This document shows positions 7,239-17,093 of a stretch of 64,000 bases of DNA, in pieces. The first letter of the stretch is position 1, and every line of letters begins with the position of its first letter. The position numbers were made by a program, and so were the translations under genes. Under the pieces are notes generated by a model that did no database searches, was not told where the DNA came from, and was given only the letters and a program-made list of their open reading frames with translations. Source of the DNA: Planctomycetota bacterium. GTDB lineage: Bacteria > Planctomycetota > UBA1135 > GCA-002748355. The DNA is taken from assembly GCA_020638795.1 (NCBI GenBank), contig JACKHW010000003.1:62001-126000 (forward strand), in the 5' to 3' direction.

Positions 7239-9733
7239 TGCTCGAACAAGAACTCTTTGGAGTTGATGATGGCCCACAACACGTCTGCGTAGAGCGCGTG
7301 CCTTGCCGGGCCTGTCGCGTCGCCGATCACGGCGGCAATTCGCTCCTGCTCGGCTTCGGTCGCATGACGCGAGTAGGCAGCGACGAACAGTTCGTCGACG
7401 AGTTCCGCGTCCGAAGCACTGCCCGCGACGAGGTGCGCGAGGCGGCCTTTCGGGCTTCGCAAGCTCTCTTCGATCTCGGGTCCGTGCAGGAGGTGCAGGA
7501 CCTGCGCGAGATTGGGCGCTTCCGATCGCTCACACGTGCATGCGCTTTCGCGCGTCGATCGACCGAATAGACCGAGGAAACGAGGAAGCGTCACACCCGC
7601 AGGAAACGCCGAAGCGCGCGACGCGGGGGCAGCACCGCGCGGACGCTCGCGAACGCCCGTGAGCTCGCGGATCGCTTCGAAGAGCACTTCGGCCTCGAGT
7701 CGCTTCGGCGCACGACCGGCAATACTGTCGGCACGCGCCCCGGCGGGAAGGGTCGCGCGACCGTAGGCCTCGCTCTCGCAGAGCTCGACCACGAAGCGCG
7801 CGACGTCCCAATCGAGTTCGACGAGTCTCGCAGCGAGCGCGTCGAGCAGTTCGGGATGCGATGGCGGATTGCTGATCCGAACATCGTCGACCGGCTCGAC
7901 GAGGCCGCGACCGAAGACTCGCGCGAACAATCGATTGGCGAGGTTCTTGGCGAACCACGGGTTGTCCTTCGCAGTCAACCACTCCGAGAGCACCTGCCGC
8001 CGATCGTCATTCCGATCGATCGTCGGCAGCGAACCGGCCAAAAACTTCGGAGCCGCCGGTTTTCCGGTTCGTGCGTGCTCCATTTCGCCACTGAAACGCG
8101 GATAGACGATGCGCTCCCGATAGTCCTCGCCCCGCTTCTGATTGACGCGCGCGAAGAACGCTGCGAAACCATAGTAGTCGTCCATCGTCCAACGATCGAA
8201 CGGATGGTCGTGACACTGCGCACATTGCAGGCGCAACCCGAGGAACGCCTGCGCGACGTGTTCTGCGATGAGTTTCGGATCTCGCTCGACGACGAACAGA
8301 TTGGCAGCAGGCACGGCAAACGTCGAGCCGGTCGCCGTCAACAGTTCGCGCACGACAGCGTCGAACGGTCGGCGCGCCGATATCTGAGCGCGAAGCCATT
8401 CATCGAAAGCCCGAGCACCCTTGTCGCCGAGTCGACCTGTCTCGATGCGCAACGCCTCGGCCCACTCGAGTGCGAGGTAGTCCGTGAACTCGGATCGTGC
8501 AACGAGGTCCTCCACGAGTCGCGAGCGCTTGTCCTTCGCCGTGTTCGAGAGAAAACCTCGCGTCTCTTCCACGGTCGGCAACATGCCGACGAGATCGACG
8601 AACGCGCGACGTACGAAGATCTCGTCCGAGCATCTGCCAGCGGGCAGCGTGCGGAGCGCGTGCAGGCGCCGTTCGACGTGTCGATCGACGAGCGACGTCG
8701 GCTGCGAAAGATCTGCAGGCCAGACGAAGCCGTCCGACTCAGGTTCGTGCACGAGCACACGCCCCGTCGCGGCCACGTTGCCGAAACGAGCGAGCACGAT
8801 GGATTCGCCGCGTGACTTCGCGACGATCGTGGGCTCGGTGTCGAGACTCTCGATTGCCGCGACCGCGCCGTCGCGTGACGTCAAGAGGGCGAGCTTCGTG
8901 ACGTCCCGATCTTGCCCATCCTCGTAGATGGCTCGCACGATCAACGGAACACGCGCCACCGCGGATCGTGTCGACAAGACGAGCCGCGAGGGCTCGACCA
9001 CGAGGTCCACGAGACGTGGCAATCTACCGACGTCACTCGATGCGCCTTCGAAGATCCAGTCGTGGAGCACACGATACGCGTCGGTGCGTTGTTCGATCCG
9101 CTTGCCACCACCGTGGGTCACGTCGCGACATGGTTTGAGGAGGAGCAGGCTTTCCGCCGGCTCGAGCAGATCGATCCGCCGTCCGTTCCACTCGTACGTC
9201 AGAGCTCGGTGGTCGCGCTCGGGGTCGTATCCGAATAGCGAGAGAGCGAATCCGTTCTTGCCTGTCGCTGCGCCGTGACATGCGCCTTGATTGCAGCCGG
9301 CTCGAGTCAAGGTCGGCAGTACGTCGCGCTCGTAACTGACACTTCGGGGAGCATCGAGAGAACGAACCTCGAGTGGGATGGCTCGACGCTGCGTTCCCAA
9401 GGTCACGACGAGGGTGCCTTCCCCGGTGCGCGCACCCTCGAGCTGGCCATCGATGAACGTGGCGAGACCACCGGTGTCGTAGGACGCTTCGTGCGTCATG
9501 TCGCGAACCACACCGCCACGATCCTCGGCGAGCACGAGGATCCGCTGAACATCGGCTGCGTCGTCGAGACGTACGTGCGGCGGCACGACGTGCAGAGCGA
9601 CGATGCCCGCATCCTCGTTCGGGCCAGGATCCTCACGACTCGCGAGGACGGACGTCGCGATGCATAGATACGTCGCGACGACGCGCACGGTGACGACGAC
9701 CCGAGACCGCGTATGGCGAGCGGCGTGACTCAT
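7235..9733 (-). CDS. DUF1549/DUF1553 planctomycete cytochrome-like protein
   Basis: The start ATG 9733 overlaps the preceding stop as ATGA. The open frame continues upstream, but that part only shadows the previous gene, so it is excluded. The product has 832 residues: signal peptide 1-31, a Cys motif GCNQGACHG (about 146-154) typical of the family, and a BIG2-like beta domain about 245-330. DUF1549 (about 345-550) contains a true haem-type motif CAQCHDHPFD at 504-513. DUF1553 (about 585-830) includes NPWFAKNLANRLFARVFGRG. Such proteins are always found beside DUF1501 proteins in planctomycetes and are presumed periplasmic; no enzyme activity is established. This copy lacks the LamG insert seen in the second copy at 14334-17081. 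Confidence 0.9.
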   Translation of the reverse strand: MSHAARHTRSRVVVTVRVVATYLCIATSVLASREDPGPNEDAGIVALHVVPPHVRLDDAADVQRILVLAEDRGGVVRDMTHEASYDTGGLATFIDGQLEGARTGEGTLVVTLGTQRRAIPLEVRSLDAPRSVSYERDVLPTLTRAGCNQGACHGAATGKNGFALSLFGYDPERDHRALTYEWNGRRIDLLEPAESLLLLKPCRDVTHGGGKRIEQRTDAYRVLHDWIFEGASSDVGRLPRLVDLVVEPSRLVLSTRSAVARVPLIVRAIYEDGQDRDVTKLALLTSRDGAVAAIESLDTEPTIVAKSRGESIVLARFGNVAATGRVLVHEPESDGFVWPADLSQPTSLVDRHVERRLHALRTLPAGRCSDEIFVRRAFVDLVGMLPTVEETRGFLSNTAKDKRSRLVEDLVARSEFTDYLALEWAEALRIETGRLGDKGARAFDEWLRAQISARRPFDAVVRELLTATGSTFAVPAANLFVVERDPKLIAEHVAQAFLGLRLQCAQCHDHPFDRWTMDDYYGFAAFFARVNQKRGEDYRERIVYPRFSGEMEHARTGKPAAPKFLAGSLPTIDRNDDRRQVLSEWLTAKDNPWFAKNLANRLFARVFGRGLVEPVDDVRISNPPSHPELLDALAARLVELDWDVARFVVELCESEAYGRATLPAGARADSIAGRAPKRLEAEVLFEAIRELTGVRERPRGAAPASRASAFPAGVTLPRFLGLFGRSTRESACTCERSEAPNLAQVLHLLHGPEIEESLRSPKGRLAHLVAGSASDAELVDELFVAAYSRHATEAEQERIAAVIGDATGPARHALYADVLWAIINSKEFLFEQ

Positions 9734-11829
9734 TTCGTTCCCACCTCCGTCGCCGGCTTCGCAACGACGCGCAGCGTCACCACGTCCGATGCACACTCGT
9801 AGAAACCACCGCGCCCGTACACGCGAGCCATGATGTGGATCCCGCAGGCGCCGATGGCGGCGGACTCGTTCGCACGCAACTCGAGCTTCGCGCCACGCCC
9901 ATCGCTGGCTCGAAGCGACGTCGTCCCCGCGGAGATTCCCGGTGGCGTTTGCAGAACTCGCAGTCGGAGCGTCTCTCCGAAGCCCTTGTCCGGCTTGGCA
10001 TGCACGGACAGAGAGATCGCACCGCCGCGCGCGAGCGGTTCGGGCGGAGCCACGACCTCGATCCCGAAGGGGAGGTCCTCGACGACGGACATCGGAAGCT
10101 CGGTCTCGATGGTCCGCAAGTATGGTTGGTTGTTCGTGACGCGCACGAGATCCGAGACTTGCCAGATCCGGAGTGGCTTCCACGTATCTTCGCCTGGTGG
10201 CGCAACCGAGAAGCCGAGCGAAGCGTAGGCGAGCTCTGCATCCGGCCGTGCGTGGATCACGAAACCCAGGATCGACGCCCCCCGCTCGATCGTGCACTCC
10301 GCACTCGAGCACCCTGGCGGCAACCCTTCGAGTCGGCAACGCGTACCTGCGTCGAGCCCGCTCGTCACGACCAGAAATCCGGCCCTGCCCCCACGCGGCG
10401 TCGAGATCGCATGATCTTCGTTGCGCCCGGGAGGAAGCAAGCGCGCATACGGCCGCCGCTGCACGCGATCGATTTCGACTCGATATCGGTGGAGTGGGCC
10501 GCCGCTTCGGATCCGGTCCGTGACCGTGACCTCGTAGTCGCCATCGCTGGGCAACGTGACGTCGAGGACCGGATCGACCGAAGTCCCGGTGTCGTCGCTC
10601 GACGCGATCACACGATCTCGAGGCTTTCGGATCGAGATCACGGCATCGAGTGGAGAACGCAAGGCGCGAGCCACGACTTGAATCCGGAGGCGATCGCCCT
10701 TCTTCCCGCGAAACCGCAAGCGATCCGCTTCGCGCGGACGCTCGATACAACCCTCGAACGCGCAGGGCACCGACGGGCTAACGGCATCGTCCTCACCATC
10801 GCTTTCGAACGTCGTTGCGAGATCGGAGACGCGCACGTGCAATGGAGTCGGTGCCACGCGCGCCGGGGACTCGATGCGCGTCGACCACGGCAAGTTCGAT
10901 GTCGTGAACGGATGCACGGCCAGCAATCCGAGCCCTCCCGAGCGTTCGAGGGCGTCGCTCGGCACACGAATCTCATTGACGCCGTTTTCGTCCGAATCGG
11001 GACCGTCGCCCAGTAGACGTAGGGTCGCCGTCGTGCCGGGACGAACCGCGAGCGGGTGCGAGAGGCGAGGACGTGCGAACGTGCCGACCACCACGCAGTA
11101 GTCTGCGCCTGCGGTCGCTCCCCTCCATCCGGTGTCCCGCACTGCGAAGCGCACACGTCCTGGCCGATCGACGTCGACGTGCGCGACCGGATCCATCCTC
11201 CCGAACACCGTGTCGTCGACATCGCTCACCTGCACACCATCCGCGTCGACGATCAGGAGGCGAGGGTCGATCGGCGCGTCGCCGAGGCGTACGCCGAGCA
11301 CTTCGAGACGCAGTCGTATGGGCCGATCGACGTCGACTTCGAACCAGTCGATGTCCCCCGATTGCAGGCTTCCGTCGATGCACGACTCGAGAGCGACTAC
11401 CTGTGCTCTTTCGGGAGCATCGTTGTCTTCACGCTCCGCGACATGGGGTCTCGTGCCGATCCTGAACAACTCGATCCCGCTCACTCCGCGTGTCGTGCGC
11501 ACTCGCAATTGTCGTGTTCCGAGGCGCGCATCCGGCGCGACGCGCAGAGTCGCGAGCACGGTGCTGTCCTTGACACTCTGCAACGCGAGGACTTCGATGT
11601 CGCGCGACGTCGATGCGGGATATCCGGGGGCCGATCGAATGAGGAGTTCGCGAGCATCGCCGAGGTTCGTGCCGTGGATCTCGACCTTGACGGTCGTGCC
11701 GCGACACGCACCGTGCGGCCTGAGATACGTCGTCTTCGGCCAAACCTGCGCGGCGAGTGCATGGATCGGAACCCCGAAGACCACCGCGGTGGCCAGGGCC
11801 CAGCGGCCGACTCGCGACATGCGGTTCAT
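9730..11829 (-). CDS. Exported pre-peptidase (PPC) domain protein of the DUF1501 operon
   Basis: This 699-residue protein has a signal peptide ending HALAAQ. It then carries an Ig/IPT-like domain (GACRGTTVKVEIHGTNLGDA) and two or more bacterial pre-peptidase C-terminal (PPC) beta-sandwich domains, recognisable from EREDNDAPERAQVV, SGDIDWFEVDVDRPIRLRL and KKGDRLRIQVVARALRSPLD. No catalytic motif is visible. PPC proteins of this size are common between DUF1501 and DUF1549 genes in planctomycetes and probably bind polymers or partner proteins at the cell surface. Both ends are fused to neighbours by 4-base ATGA overlaps (11826-11829 and 9730-9733), so stoichiometric, coupled translation is likely. 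Confidence 0.85.
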   Translation of the reverse strand: MNRMSRVGRWALATAVVFGVPIHALAAQVWPKTTYLRPHGACRGTTVKVEIHGTNLGDARELLIRSAPGYPASTSRDIEVLALQSVKDSTVLATLRVAPDARLGTRQLRVRTTRGVSGIELFRIGTRPHVAEREDNDAPERAQVVALESCIDGSLQSGDIDWFEVDVDRPIRLRLEVLGVRLGDAPIDPRLLIVDADGVQVSDVDDTVFGRMDPVAHVDVDRPGRVRFAVRDTGWRGATAGADYCVVVGTFARPRLSHPLAVRPGTTATLRLLGDGPDSDENGVNEIRVPSDALERSGGLGLLAVHPFTTSNLPWSTRIESPARVAPTPLHVRVSDLATTFESDGEDDAVSPSVPCAFEGCIERPREADRLRFRGKKGDRLRIQVVARALRSPLDAVISIRKPRDRVIASSDDTGTSVDPVLDVTLPSDGDYEVTVTDRIRSGGPLHRYRVEIDRVQRRPYARLLPPGRNEDHAISTPRGGRAGFLVVTSGLDAGTRCRLEGLPPGCSSAECTIERGASILGFVIHARPDAELAYASLGFSVAPPGEDTWKPLRIWQVSDLVRVTNNQPYLRTIETELPMSVVEDLPFGIEVVAPPEPLARGGAISLSVHAKPDKGFGETLRLRVLQTPPGISAGTTSLRASDGRGAKLELRANESAAIGACGIHIMARVYGRGGFYECASDVVTLRVVAKPATEVGTK

Positions 11830-13118
11830 GCGAGAATCTCTCGGAGGATACGACCGTCCCGCACGATCTGCACCGGTCGCCCTCCCGGGGCCATGAGTCG
11901 TTTCTCGAGATCGAGACCGACGAGGTGCAACGTCGTCGTCGCGAGATCGCGTGGGGAAACGGGATCGCTCGCGACGGCGGCACAGACCTCGTCGCTCGCC
12001 CCCAACACGCGTCCCTGCGCGATACCACCGCCGGCGAGCGCGATCGAGAACACGCGCGGCCAGTGATCCCGACCTGCGTCTGCATTGAGGCGCGGCGTCC
12101 GACCGAACTCCGTCATCACGATGACGAGCGTTCGATCGAGTCGGCCGCGCTGTTCGAGGTCACTCAGGAGTGCCGCAAACGCGCGATCGAACGCTTCGAG
12201 CCGCGGCGCGATCGTCGTCGCGATCCGCTGATGATGATCCCACCCGGTATCGCGTACCGTAACCCAGCGCACACCAGAGGTCGCGAGGCGGCGCGCGAGC
12301 AACAAGCGCTGACCGATACCGGTCCGGCCATACGCATCGCGGACCTTCGACGACTCCTTGTCGATGCGGAACGCGAGCTTCGCCTCGTCCGACCCCGCGA
12401 GTTCGAACGCCTGTTCGTAGAATTCGTTCGTCGCTGCGACGGCGTCGCTCTCGGCGACAGCCGGATGGCGTTCTTCGAACGTGCTGTCGAACTCCTGGAG
12501 AATCGCACGCCTGCGGGCCGACCGGTCGAGCGAGACTCCCGTCGGTAGGTCGAGGTCTCGCACGCGGAACTCTCGTTGCCCCGGATCACCTCCGGGAGCG
12601 AACGCCGCGAAGGCGCTACTGAGATAGCCGGTTCCGAGGTACGGCTCGTTCGCATCCGGGATCGAGACGTACGGAGGAAGTGCCTCGCGACCGCCGAGTT
12701 CGTGGGCAACGACGGCGCCGAGGCTCGGATACGTCAACGCCGGGCTCGGCGGATACCCGGTGAGCATGCCGTGCGTTCCACGTTCGTGGGCGGCCTCGGT
12801 GTGTGTCATCGATCGGATCACCGAGATCCGGTCGGCCAACTTCGCCGTACGCCGGAGCGCACTGCCGAACTGCACGCCATCGATCGCGGTGTTGATCGCG
12901 ACGACTTCGCCTCGATACTCGATGGGCGCCTGCGGCTTGGGGTCGAACGACTCCTGAGCGCTGAGGCCCCCTTGGAGAAAGATCTGGATCACCGTATCGG
13001 CGCGGGGTTCGGCCTCTCGTCGAGCCGATCTCCGAGACGAGAACGGGAGCGCTGCCGCGAGGGAAGCCGCGGAACCGTGCGCGAGGAACGCACGCCGAGA
13101 GACATCGGAACGAGCCAT
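11826..13118 (-). CDS. DUF1501 family protein with Tat signal
   Basis: This is the first gene of the four-gene minus-strand operon; the 430-residue product starts at ATG 13118. No clear Shine-Dalgarno is visible. The N-terminus MARSDVSRRAFLAHGSAA is a twin-arginine signal (SRRAFL), implying export of a folded protein. The core shows the sulfatase/alkaline-phosphatase-superfamily-like features of DUF1501: IQIFLQGGLSAQESFDPKP, HERGTHGMLTGYPPS, GWDHHQRIATTI, TEFGRTPRLN and GRDHWP. Substrate and reaction are unknown; the constant pairing with DUF1549 proteins implies a joint role. The frame stays open far upstream of 13118, but that region overlaps the SprT gene on the other strand and is non-coding shadow. 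Confidence 0.9.
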   Translation of the reverse strand: MARSDVSRRAFLAHGSAASLAAALPFSSRRSARREAEPRADTVIQIFLQGGLSAQESFDPKPQAPIEYRGEVVAINTAIDGVQFGSALRRTAKLADRISVIRSMTHTEAAHERGTHGMLTGYPPSPALTYPSLGAVVAHELGGREALPPYVSIPDANEPYLGTGYLSSAFAAFAPGGDPGQREFRVRDLDLPTGVSLDRSARRRAILQEFDSTFEERHPAVAESDAVAATNEFYEQAFELAGSDEAKLAFRIDKESSKVRDAYGRTGIGQRLLLARRLATSGVRWVTVRDTGWDHHQRIATTIAPRLEAFDRAFAALLSDLEQRGRLDRTLVIVMTEFGRTPRLNADAGRDHWPRVFSIALAGGGIAQGRVLGASDEVCAAVASDPVSPRDLATTTLHLVGLDLEKRLMAPGGRPVQIVRDGRILREILA

Positions 13119-13187
13119 GAACGAGAATGATAGCCGGGAAGCGAGGATCGTCCCGGGGACGAAGTCCGGTCGTCGACGAGAAACCTC

Positions 13188-14291
13188 ATGACGCACGATC
13201 GGGCGATCCTGACCGAGGAGCTCCTCGCGGTCTGGTGCCGCGAACTCGTGCGCGAGTGGCACACGTGCAATCGGGACTTCCTGGCCGAAGCCCTCGCGGT
13301 ACCGCAGGTCGAGCTCGCATCGACCGCGACCGCGACCCTGGGCACCTGGGACCGGAACACGCGCCGCATTCGGATCTCGCTGCGGCACGTGCTCGAGGAC
13401 CCGTGGACGACCGTTCTCGAAACGCTCCGCCACGAGATGGCTCACCAGTTCGCCGACGAGGTCCTGAAGGCGCACGAGGAGCCTCCGCACGGCAGGGCAT
13501 TCGGCGAGGCGTGTCGCCGGCTCCGAATCGATGCGCGTGCGCGCGTTCCGCTTTGTGAGCGCACACGGGTCCAGACGGACTCGGAGGAGTCTCCACCGGA
13601 GTCGAAGATCGTGATCACGATCCGCAAACTCCTCGCGCTCGGCACCAGCGACAACGAGAACGAAGCCGCAGCTGCGATGCGCAAGGCGAGGATCCTCCTC
13701 CACAAACACAAACTGGATCTCGCCGACCTCGACGCGCGCGAAGGATTCGATCGACGTGTGCTGGGCACGTTCAAGGCGCGGCACTCGGGTTGGGAATACA
13801 CGCGAGCTCGAATCCTCACGGACTACTTCTACGTGACTGCGATTTGGATCCCGAGCTACGACGTGCACACGCAGAAGCGCGGCAGCGTCCTCGAGATCCA
13901 CGGGCGCCGTGGCGACGTCGCACTCGCGAGTTGGGTGCACGACTGGCTCGAAGACACGATCGATCGGCTCTGGCGTCGGTACCGGAGGGACCGCAGGCTG
14001 CCCGGGAACACCGAGCGACGGCGCTACCTCGAAGGGCTCCTCCAGGGCTTCCACGACAAACTCGCGGCCGAGGCGAAGCCCGGGGAGCCTGGTGGCGCCT
14101 TGGTACAGGTTCGCGATGCGGAGCTCGAGGCACACTTCCGGTGGCTGTATCCGCGCATTCGCAACGTGACCCGAACGACGCGGACCACGCGTGCCTACCA
14201 CGACGGCGTGCGCGACGGCTCGGAGATCGAACTGCGTCGCCCTCTCGGCCGCGAAGAGCGTGCCCACCCGCGCGAACTGCCGGGATCGTGA
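13188..14291 (+). CDS. SprT-like zinc protease domain fused to DUF2786
   Basis: This 367-residue, apparently cytoplasmic protein has an N-terminal SprT-like metallopeptidase domain. The zinc motif is HEMAHQF (about residue 84), with a further His in PPHGRAFGEACRRL. A DUF2786 segment follows (KIVITIRKLLALGTSDNENE, then AAAAMRKARILLHKH), and the remainder (about 190-330) is the DUF2786-associated alpha/beta region. SprT/Spartan-type domains elsewhere cut DNA-protein crosslinks, and this fused pair is known from other bacteria, but its substrate is undefined. The start ATG 13188 is 70 bases from the divergent DUF1501 gene, so the promoters share that space. The C-terminal tail is Arg-rich, consistent with nucleic-acid contact (inference). 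Confidence 0.85.
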   Translation: MTHDRAILTEELLAVWCRELVREWHTCNRDFLAEALAVPQVELASTATATLGTWDRNTRRIRISLRHVLEDPWTTVLETLRHEMAHQFADEVLKAHEEPPHGRAFGEACRRLRIDARARVPLCERTRVQTDSEESPPESKIVITIRKLLALGTSDNENEAAAAMRKARILLHKHKLDLADLDAREGFDRRVLGTFKARHSGWEYTRARILTDYFYVTAIWIPSYDVHTQKRGSVLEIHGRRGDVALASWVHDWLEDTIDRLWRRYRRDRRLPGNTERRRYLEGLLQGFHDKLAAEAKPGEPGGALVQVRDAELEAHFRWLYPRIRNVTRTTRTTRAYHDGVRDGSEIELRRPLGREERAHPRELPGS

Positions 14292-14333
14292 ATCGGCTAC
14301 TGCGCGCGCAGAATCGCGATATCGTGGTCGCCC

Positions 14334-17081
14334 ATGGCGGCCCCGAGATCCAAGAAGAGCGGCATCACCACTTTGGGCATCGCGACGCTCGTCGTCGCAG
14401 CAGCATGGCAAGACGCTCCGACGAAGCCGAGCGACGGTGAAACGACGCGCTGGTGTTATCGCCCACTCACGCGTCCCGCCGTTCCGGAGGGATCCGCTCG
14501 GCAACCGATCGATCGCTTCATCGATGCGCGCCTCGCACGGGACGGACTCCAGCCGATGCCGGCAGCCGATCGAGGCGAACTCCTGCGGCGCCTCCACTAT
14601 GACTTGGTGGGCCTTCCGCCCACACCCGAAGAAGTCGCGGCGTTCGTGGCCGACGAGCACCCGCTCGCCTACGAGCGCAAGGTCGACGAACTACTCGCGT
14701 CGCCGCAGTACGGAGTGCACCAAGCGCGCCGTTGGCTCGACCTCGTGCGATGGGCCGAGACCGACAGCTACGAGCGTGATCGCAACAAGGACGGCGCGTG
14801 GCACTACCGCGACTTCGTGGTCGACGCGATGAACGAAGACATGCCGTTCGATCGCTTCGTGACCTTGCAGCTCGCCGGCGACGAGGTTCGCGATGCATCA
14901 CGGCGCGATCGCATCGCAACCGGATTTCTGCACCTCGGAATTCGCGACGACGAGCCGACCGACCCCGAGCAGGCGGTCTACGACGACCTCGACGGGATGG
15001 CGGACACGACCGGCCGCGTCTTTCTCGGCATCTCGATGGGATGCGCTCGCTGCCACGACCACAAGAAGGACCCACTCCCGTCCGAGGACTACTACCGGTT
15101 CTTGGCGTTCTTCGAGAACCTCGCTCCCTACAAGGTCGGAGGTGGGAACTCGATCACACCGCGCAACTTCGTGCAGACCGAGACGGTCGACGAGGGACCG
15201 GACGGCAACCATGCACGAATCGCGAATTTCGAGCGCGAACGCGCCGAGCTCCGCGAACGCATCGCCCGACGCGCTGCGCGCGTGACGAGCAGCGCCACGG
15301 CCTTGAAGATGACGAGCGCGCTGCGCGAAGGTCTCGTTTCGGATCACTCGCGAATCGAGACAGGTGACGAGACCGGACTCACGGTGCACGGCGCTACCGT
15401 GCACGAGGACACACGCGGCCCTTATCTGCATTTCGACGGGCTCGATGATTGGGCGCGCATTCCGCGCAAGGTGCAGGACGACTTCACGATCGCGTTCCGT
15501 TTCCGCACTGAGCATGCGGCGTCCGGGGCGGGCTTCCATCGTTGGCACCACGGCGACGGCCTCGTCGATGGAGAGGTGCCGGGAATCGTCCAGGACTTCG
15601 GCACTTCGATCCTCGCCGGTGGACGCATCAGCGCTGGGTGCGGCGATCCCGAAATCTCGATCGTGTCGCAACCCGGCTACGACGACGGAGCCTGGCACGA
15701 AGTCGCGTTCACGCGCGAGCGCGCGTCGGGGCGCATTGCGCTGTATCTCGACGGAGCGCTGTGCGCCGAGGCCATTGCGAGCAAGGCGGCCCTGACGACA
15801 CCGCAAGAGCTGCGCTTGGGCCGGCTCGCGGGAACGAACCACTTCTTCGACGGCGACCTCGGAGACGTCCGCATCTACGACCGGGTGTTGACCGATCGTG
15901 AGATCACGATGCTGACGCTCGGCACGGATGCGAGCACAGAAGTCGAAGCGCTCGTCGAGGCGAGCGATGGCGCCGAGGCTGCCCGCGCGTTGCGCGCCGA
16001 TGTCCAGGCTTGGACGCGCGTGACCAAGCCTGAGGTCAAGACCATGACCTTCTTGTGCGCCAAGGAGAGGCGCGGCGAGCTCGCGAAGAGCTACGTACGG
16101 ATCCGCGGCAACGTCCATTCGAAGGGCAAGCAGGTCGAGCCCGGTTTTCCGCGAATGCTCGGTGACAGTGCAATGCCGGAGATCGTACCGGCACAGCGGA
16201 GTTCGGGACGTCGACTCGCGCTCGCCAAGTGGATCTGTTCGGACGACAACCCGCTGACGGCGCGCGTCATCGCCAATCGAATCTGGCAGCAGCACTTCGG
16301 TCGTGGAATCGTGCGTACGCCCAACGAGTTCGGAAAGCTCGGCGAACTGCCGACGCATCCGAAGTTGCTCGACTGGCTCGCAACCGAGCTTCGAACCAGC
16401 GGCTGGAGCTTGAAGCAACTGCGACGCACGATCCTCCTGAGCGACGCCTATCGGCGAAGTTCGCGTGCGGCGTCGAGCCAGCTCGCGAAGGATCCGCAGA
16501 ACGACGCCTTCTGGCGGTTCGACCCTCGCCGCTTGACCGCAGAAGAGATTCGCGACTCGATTCTCGCGATCAACGGCACGATCGACCTCCGCCTCGGCGG
16601 TCCCTCCGTCTACCCGACGATGCCGGCCGAAGTGCTCGCGACATCCTCACGACCCGAGGCTGCCTGGGGGACGTCTTCCGAGCGCGATGCCGCGCGGCGC
16701 AGCCTCTACATCTTCGTCAAGCGATCCCTCTTGATGCCGTTCTTGACGGCGTTCGACCTCGCGGACACCGACGCGACGTGTCCGGTGCGCTTCGTCACGA
16801 CACAGCCGACCCAAGCGCTGACGATGCTCAACAGCGATTTCCTGCACGAGGAGGCGGGCAAGTTCGCACGCAGGCTCGAGCAAGAAGCCGAAACGCTCGA
16901 AGATCGCCTTCGGCGCGGCCTCAGCCTCGTCATGCAACGCCCGGTCAAACAACGCGAGGTCGAGCGAGCGAGGACGCTCTACACGTCGCTCGTTCATGAC
17001 CACGCGCTGACAGACGCGCTCGCACTCGAACGCGTGTGCCTCGTGTTCTTGAACCTCAACGAATTCATCTACCTCGACTGA
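14334..17081 (+). CDS. DUF1549-LamG-DUF1553 planctomycete cytochrome-like protein
   Basis: This 915-residue exported protein is the first gene of the second DUF1549/DUF1501 module. It has a short hydrophobic signal (GIATLVVAAAWQ), then DUF1549 (about 60-270) with LLRRLHYDLVGLPPTPEEV and the haem-type motif CARCHDHKKDP. A laminin-G/concanavalin-like domain (about 350-530; FTIAFRFRTEH, LYLDGALCAEA, GDVRIYDRVLTDREI) separates it from DUF1553 (about 600-900; NPLTARVIANRIWQQHFGRG and TPNEFGKLGELPTHPKLLDW). LamG domains usually bind glycans, which suggests a surface-polysaccharide target. The start ATG 14334 is close behind the SprT gene. It is followed after 12 bases by its DUF1501 partner, probably as one transcript. 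Confidence 0.92.
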   Translation: MAAPRSKKSGITTLGIATLVVAAAWQDAPTKPSDGETTRWCYRPLTRPAVPEGSARQPIDRFIDARLARDGLQPMPAADRGELLRRLHYDLVGLPPTPEEVAAFVADEHPLAYERKVDELLASPQYGVHQARRWLDLVRWAETDSYERDRNKDGAWHYRDFVVDAMNEDMPFDRFVTLQLAGDEVRDASRRDRIATGFLHLGIRDDEPTDPEQAVYDDLDGMADTTGRVFLGISMGCARCHDHKKDPLPSEDYYRFLAFFENLAPYKVGGGNSITPRNFVQTETVDEGPDGNHARIANFERERAELRERIARRAARVTSSATALKMTSALREGLVSDHSRIETGDETGLTVHGATVHEDTRGPYLHFDGLDDWARIPRKVQDDFTIAFRFRTEHAASGAGFHRWHHGDGLVDGEVPGIVQDFGTSILAGGRISAGCGDPEISIVSQPGYDDGAWHEVAFTRERASGRIALYLDGALCAEAIASKAALTTPQELRLGRLAGTNHFFDGDLGDVRIYDRVLTDREITMLTLGTDASTEVEALVEASDGAEAARALRADVQAWTRVTKPEVKTMTFLCAKERRGELAKSYVRIRGNVHSKGKQVEPGFPRMLGDSAMPEIVPAQRSSGRRLALAKWICSDDNPLTARVIANRIWQQHFGRGIVRTPNEFGKLGELPTHPKLLDWLATELRTSGWSLKQLRRTILLSDAYRRSSRAASSQLAKDPQNDAFWRFDPRRLTAEEIRDSILAINGTIDLRLGGPSVYPTMPAEVLATSSRPEAAWGTSSERDAARRSLYIFVKRSLLMPFLTAFDLADTDATCPVRFVTTQPTQALTMLNSDFLHEEAGKFARRLEQEAETLEDRLRRGLSLVMQRPVKQREVERARTLYTSLVHDHALTDALALERVCLVFLNLNEFIYLD

Positions 17082-17093
17082 CGGCTGGCTCAC

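Noticed and set aside
9734..10750. Upstream extension of the DUF1549/1553 frame
   Set aside because: The extension lies out of frame within the PPC protein gene; the ATGA overlap at 9730-9733 gives a precise start.
13119..14660. Upstream extension of the first DUF1501 frame
   Set aside because: It is antisense to the SprT-DUF2786 gene and the start of the next gene; the Tat signal begins at 13118.
14898..16418. 506-codon open frame antisense to the DUF1549-LamG gene
   Set aside because: No recognisable domain; its composition reflects the third-position bias of the real gene on the plus strand.
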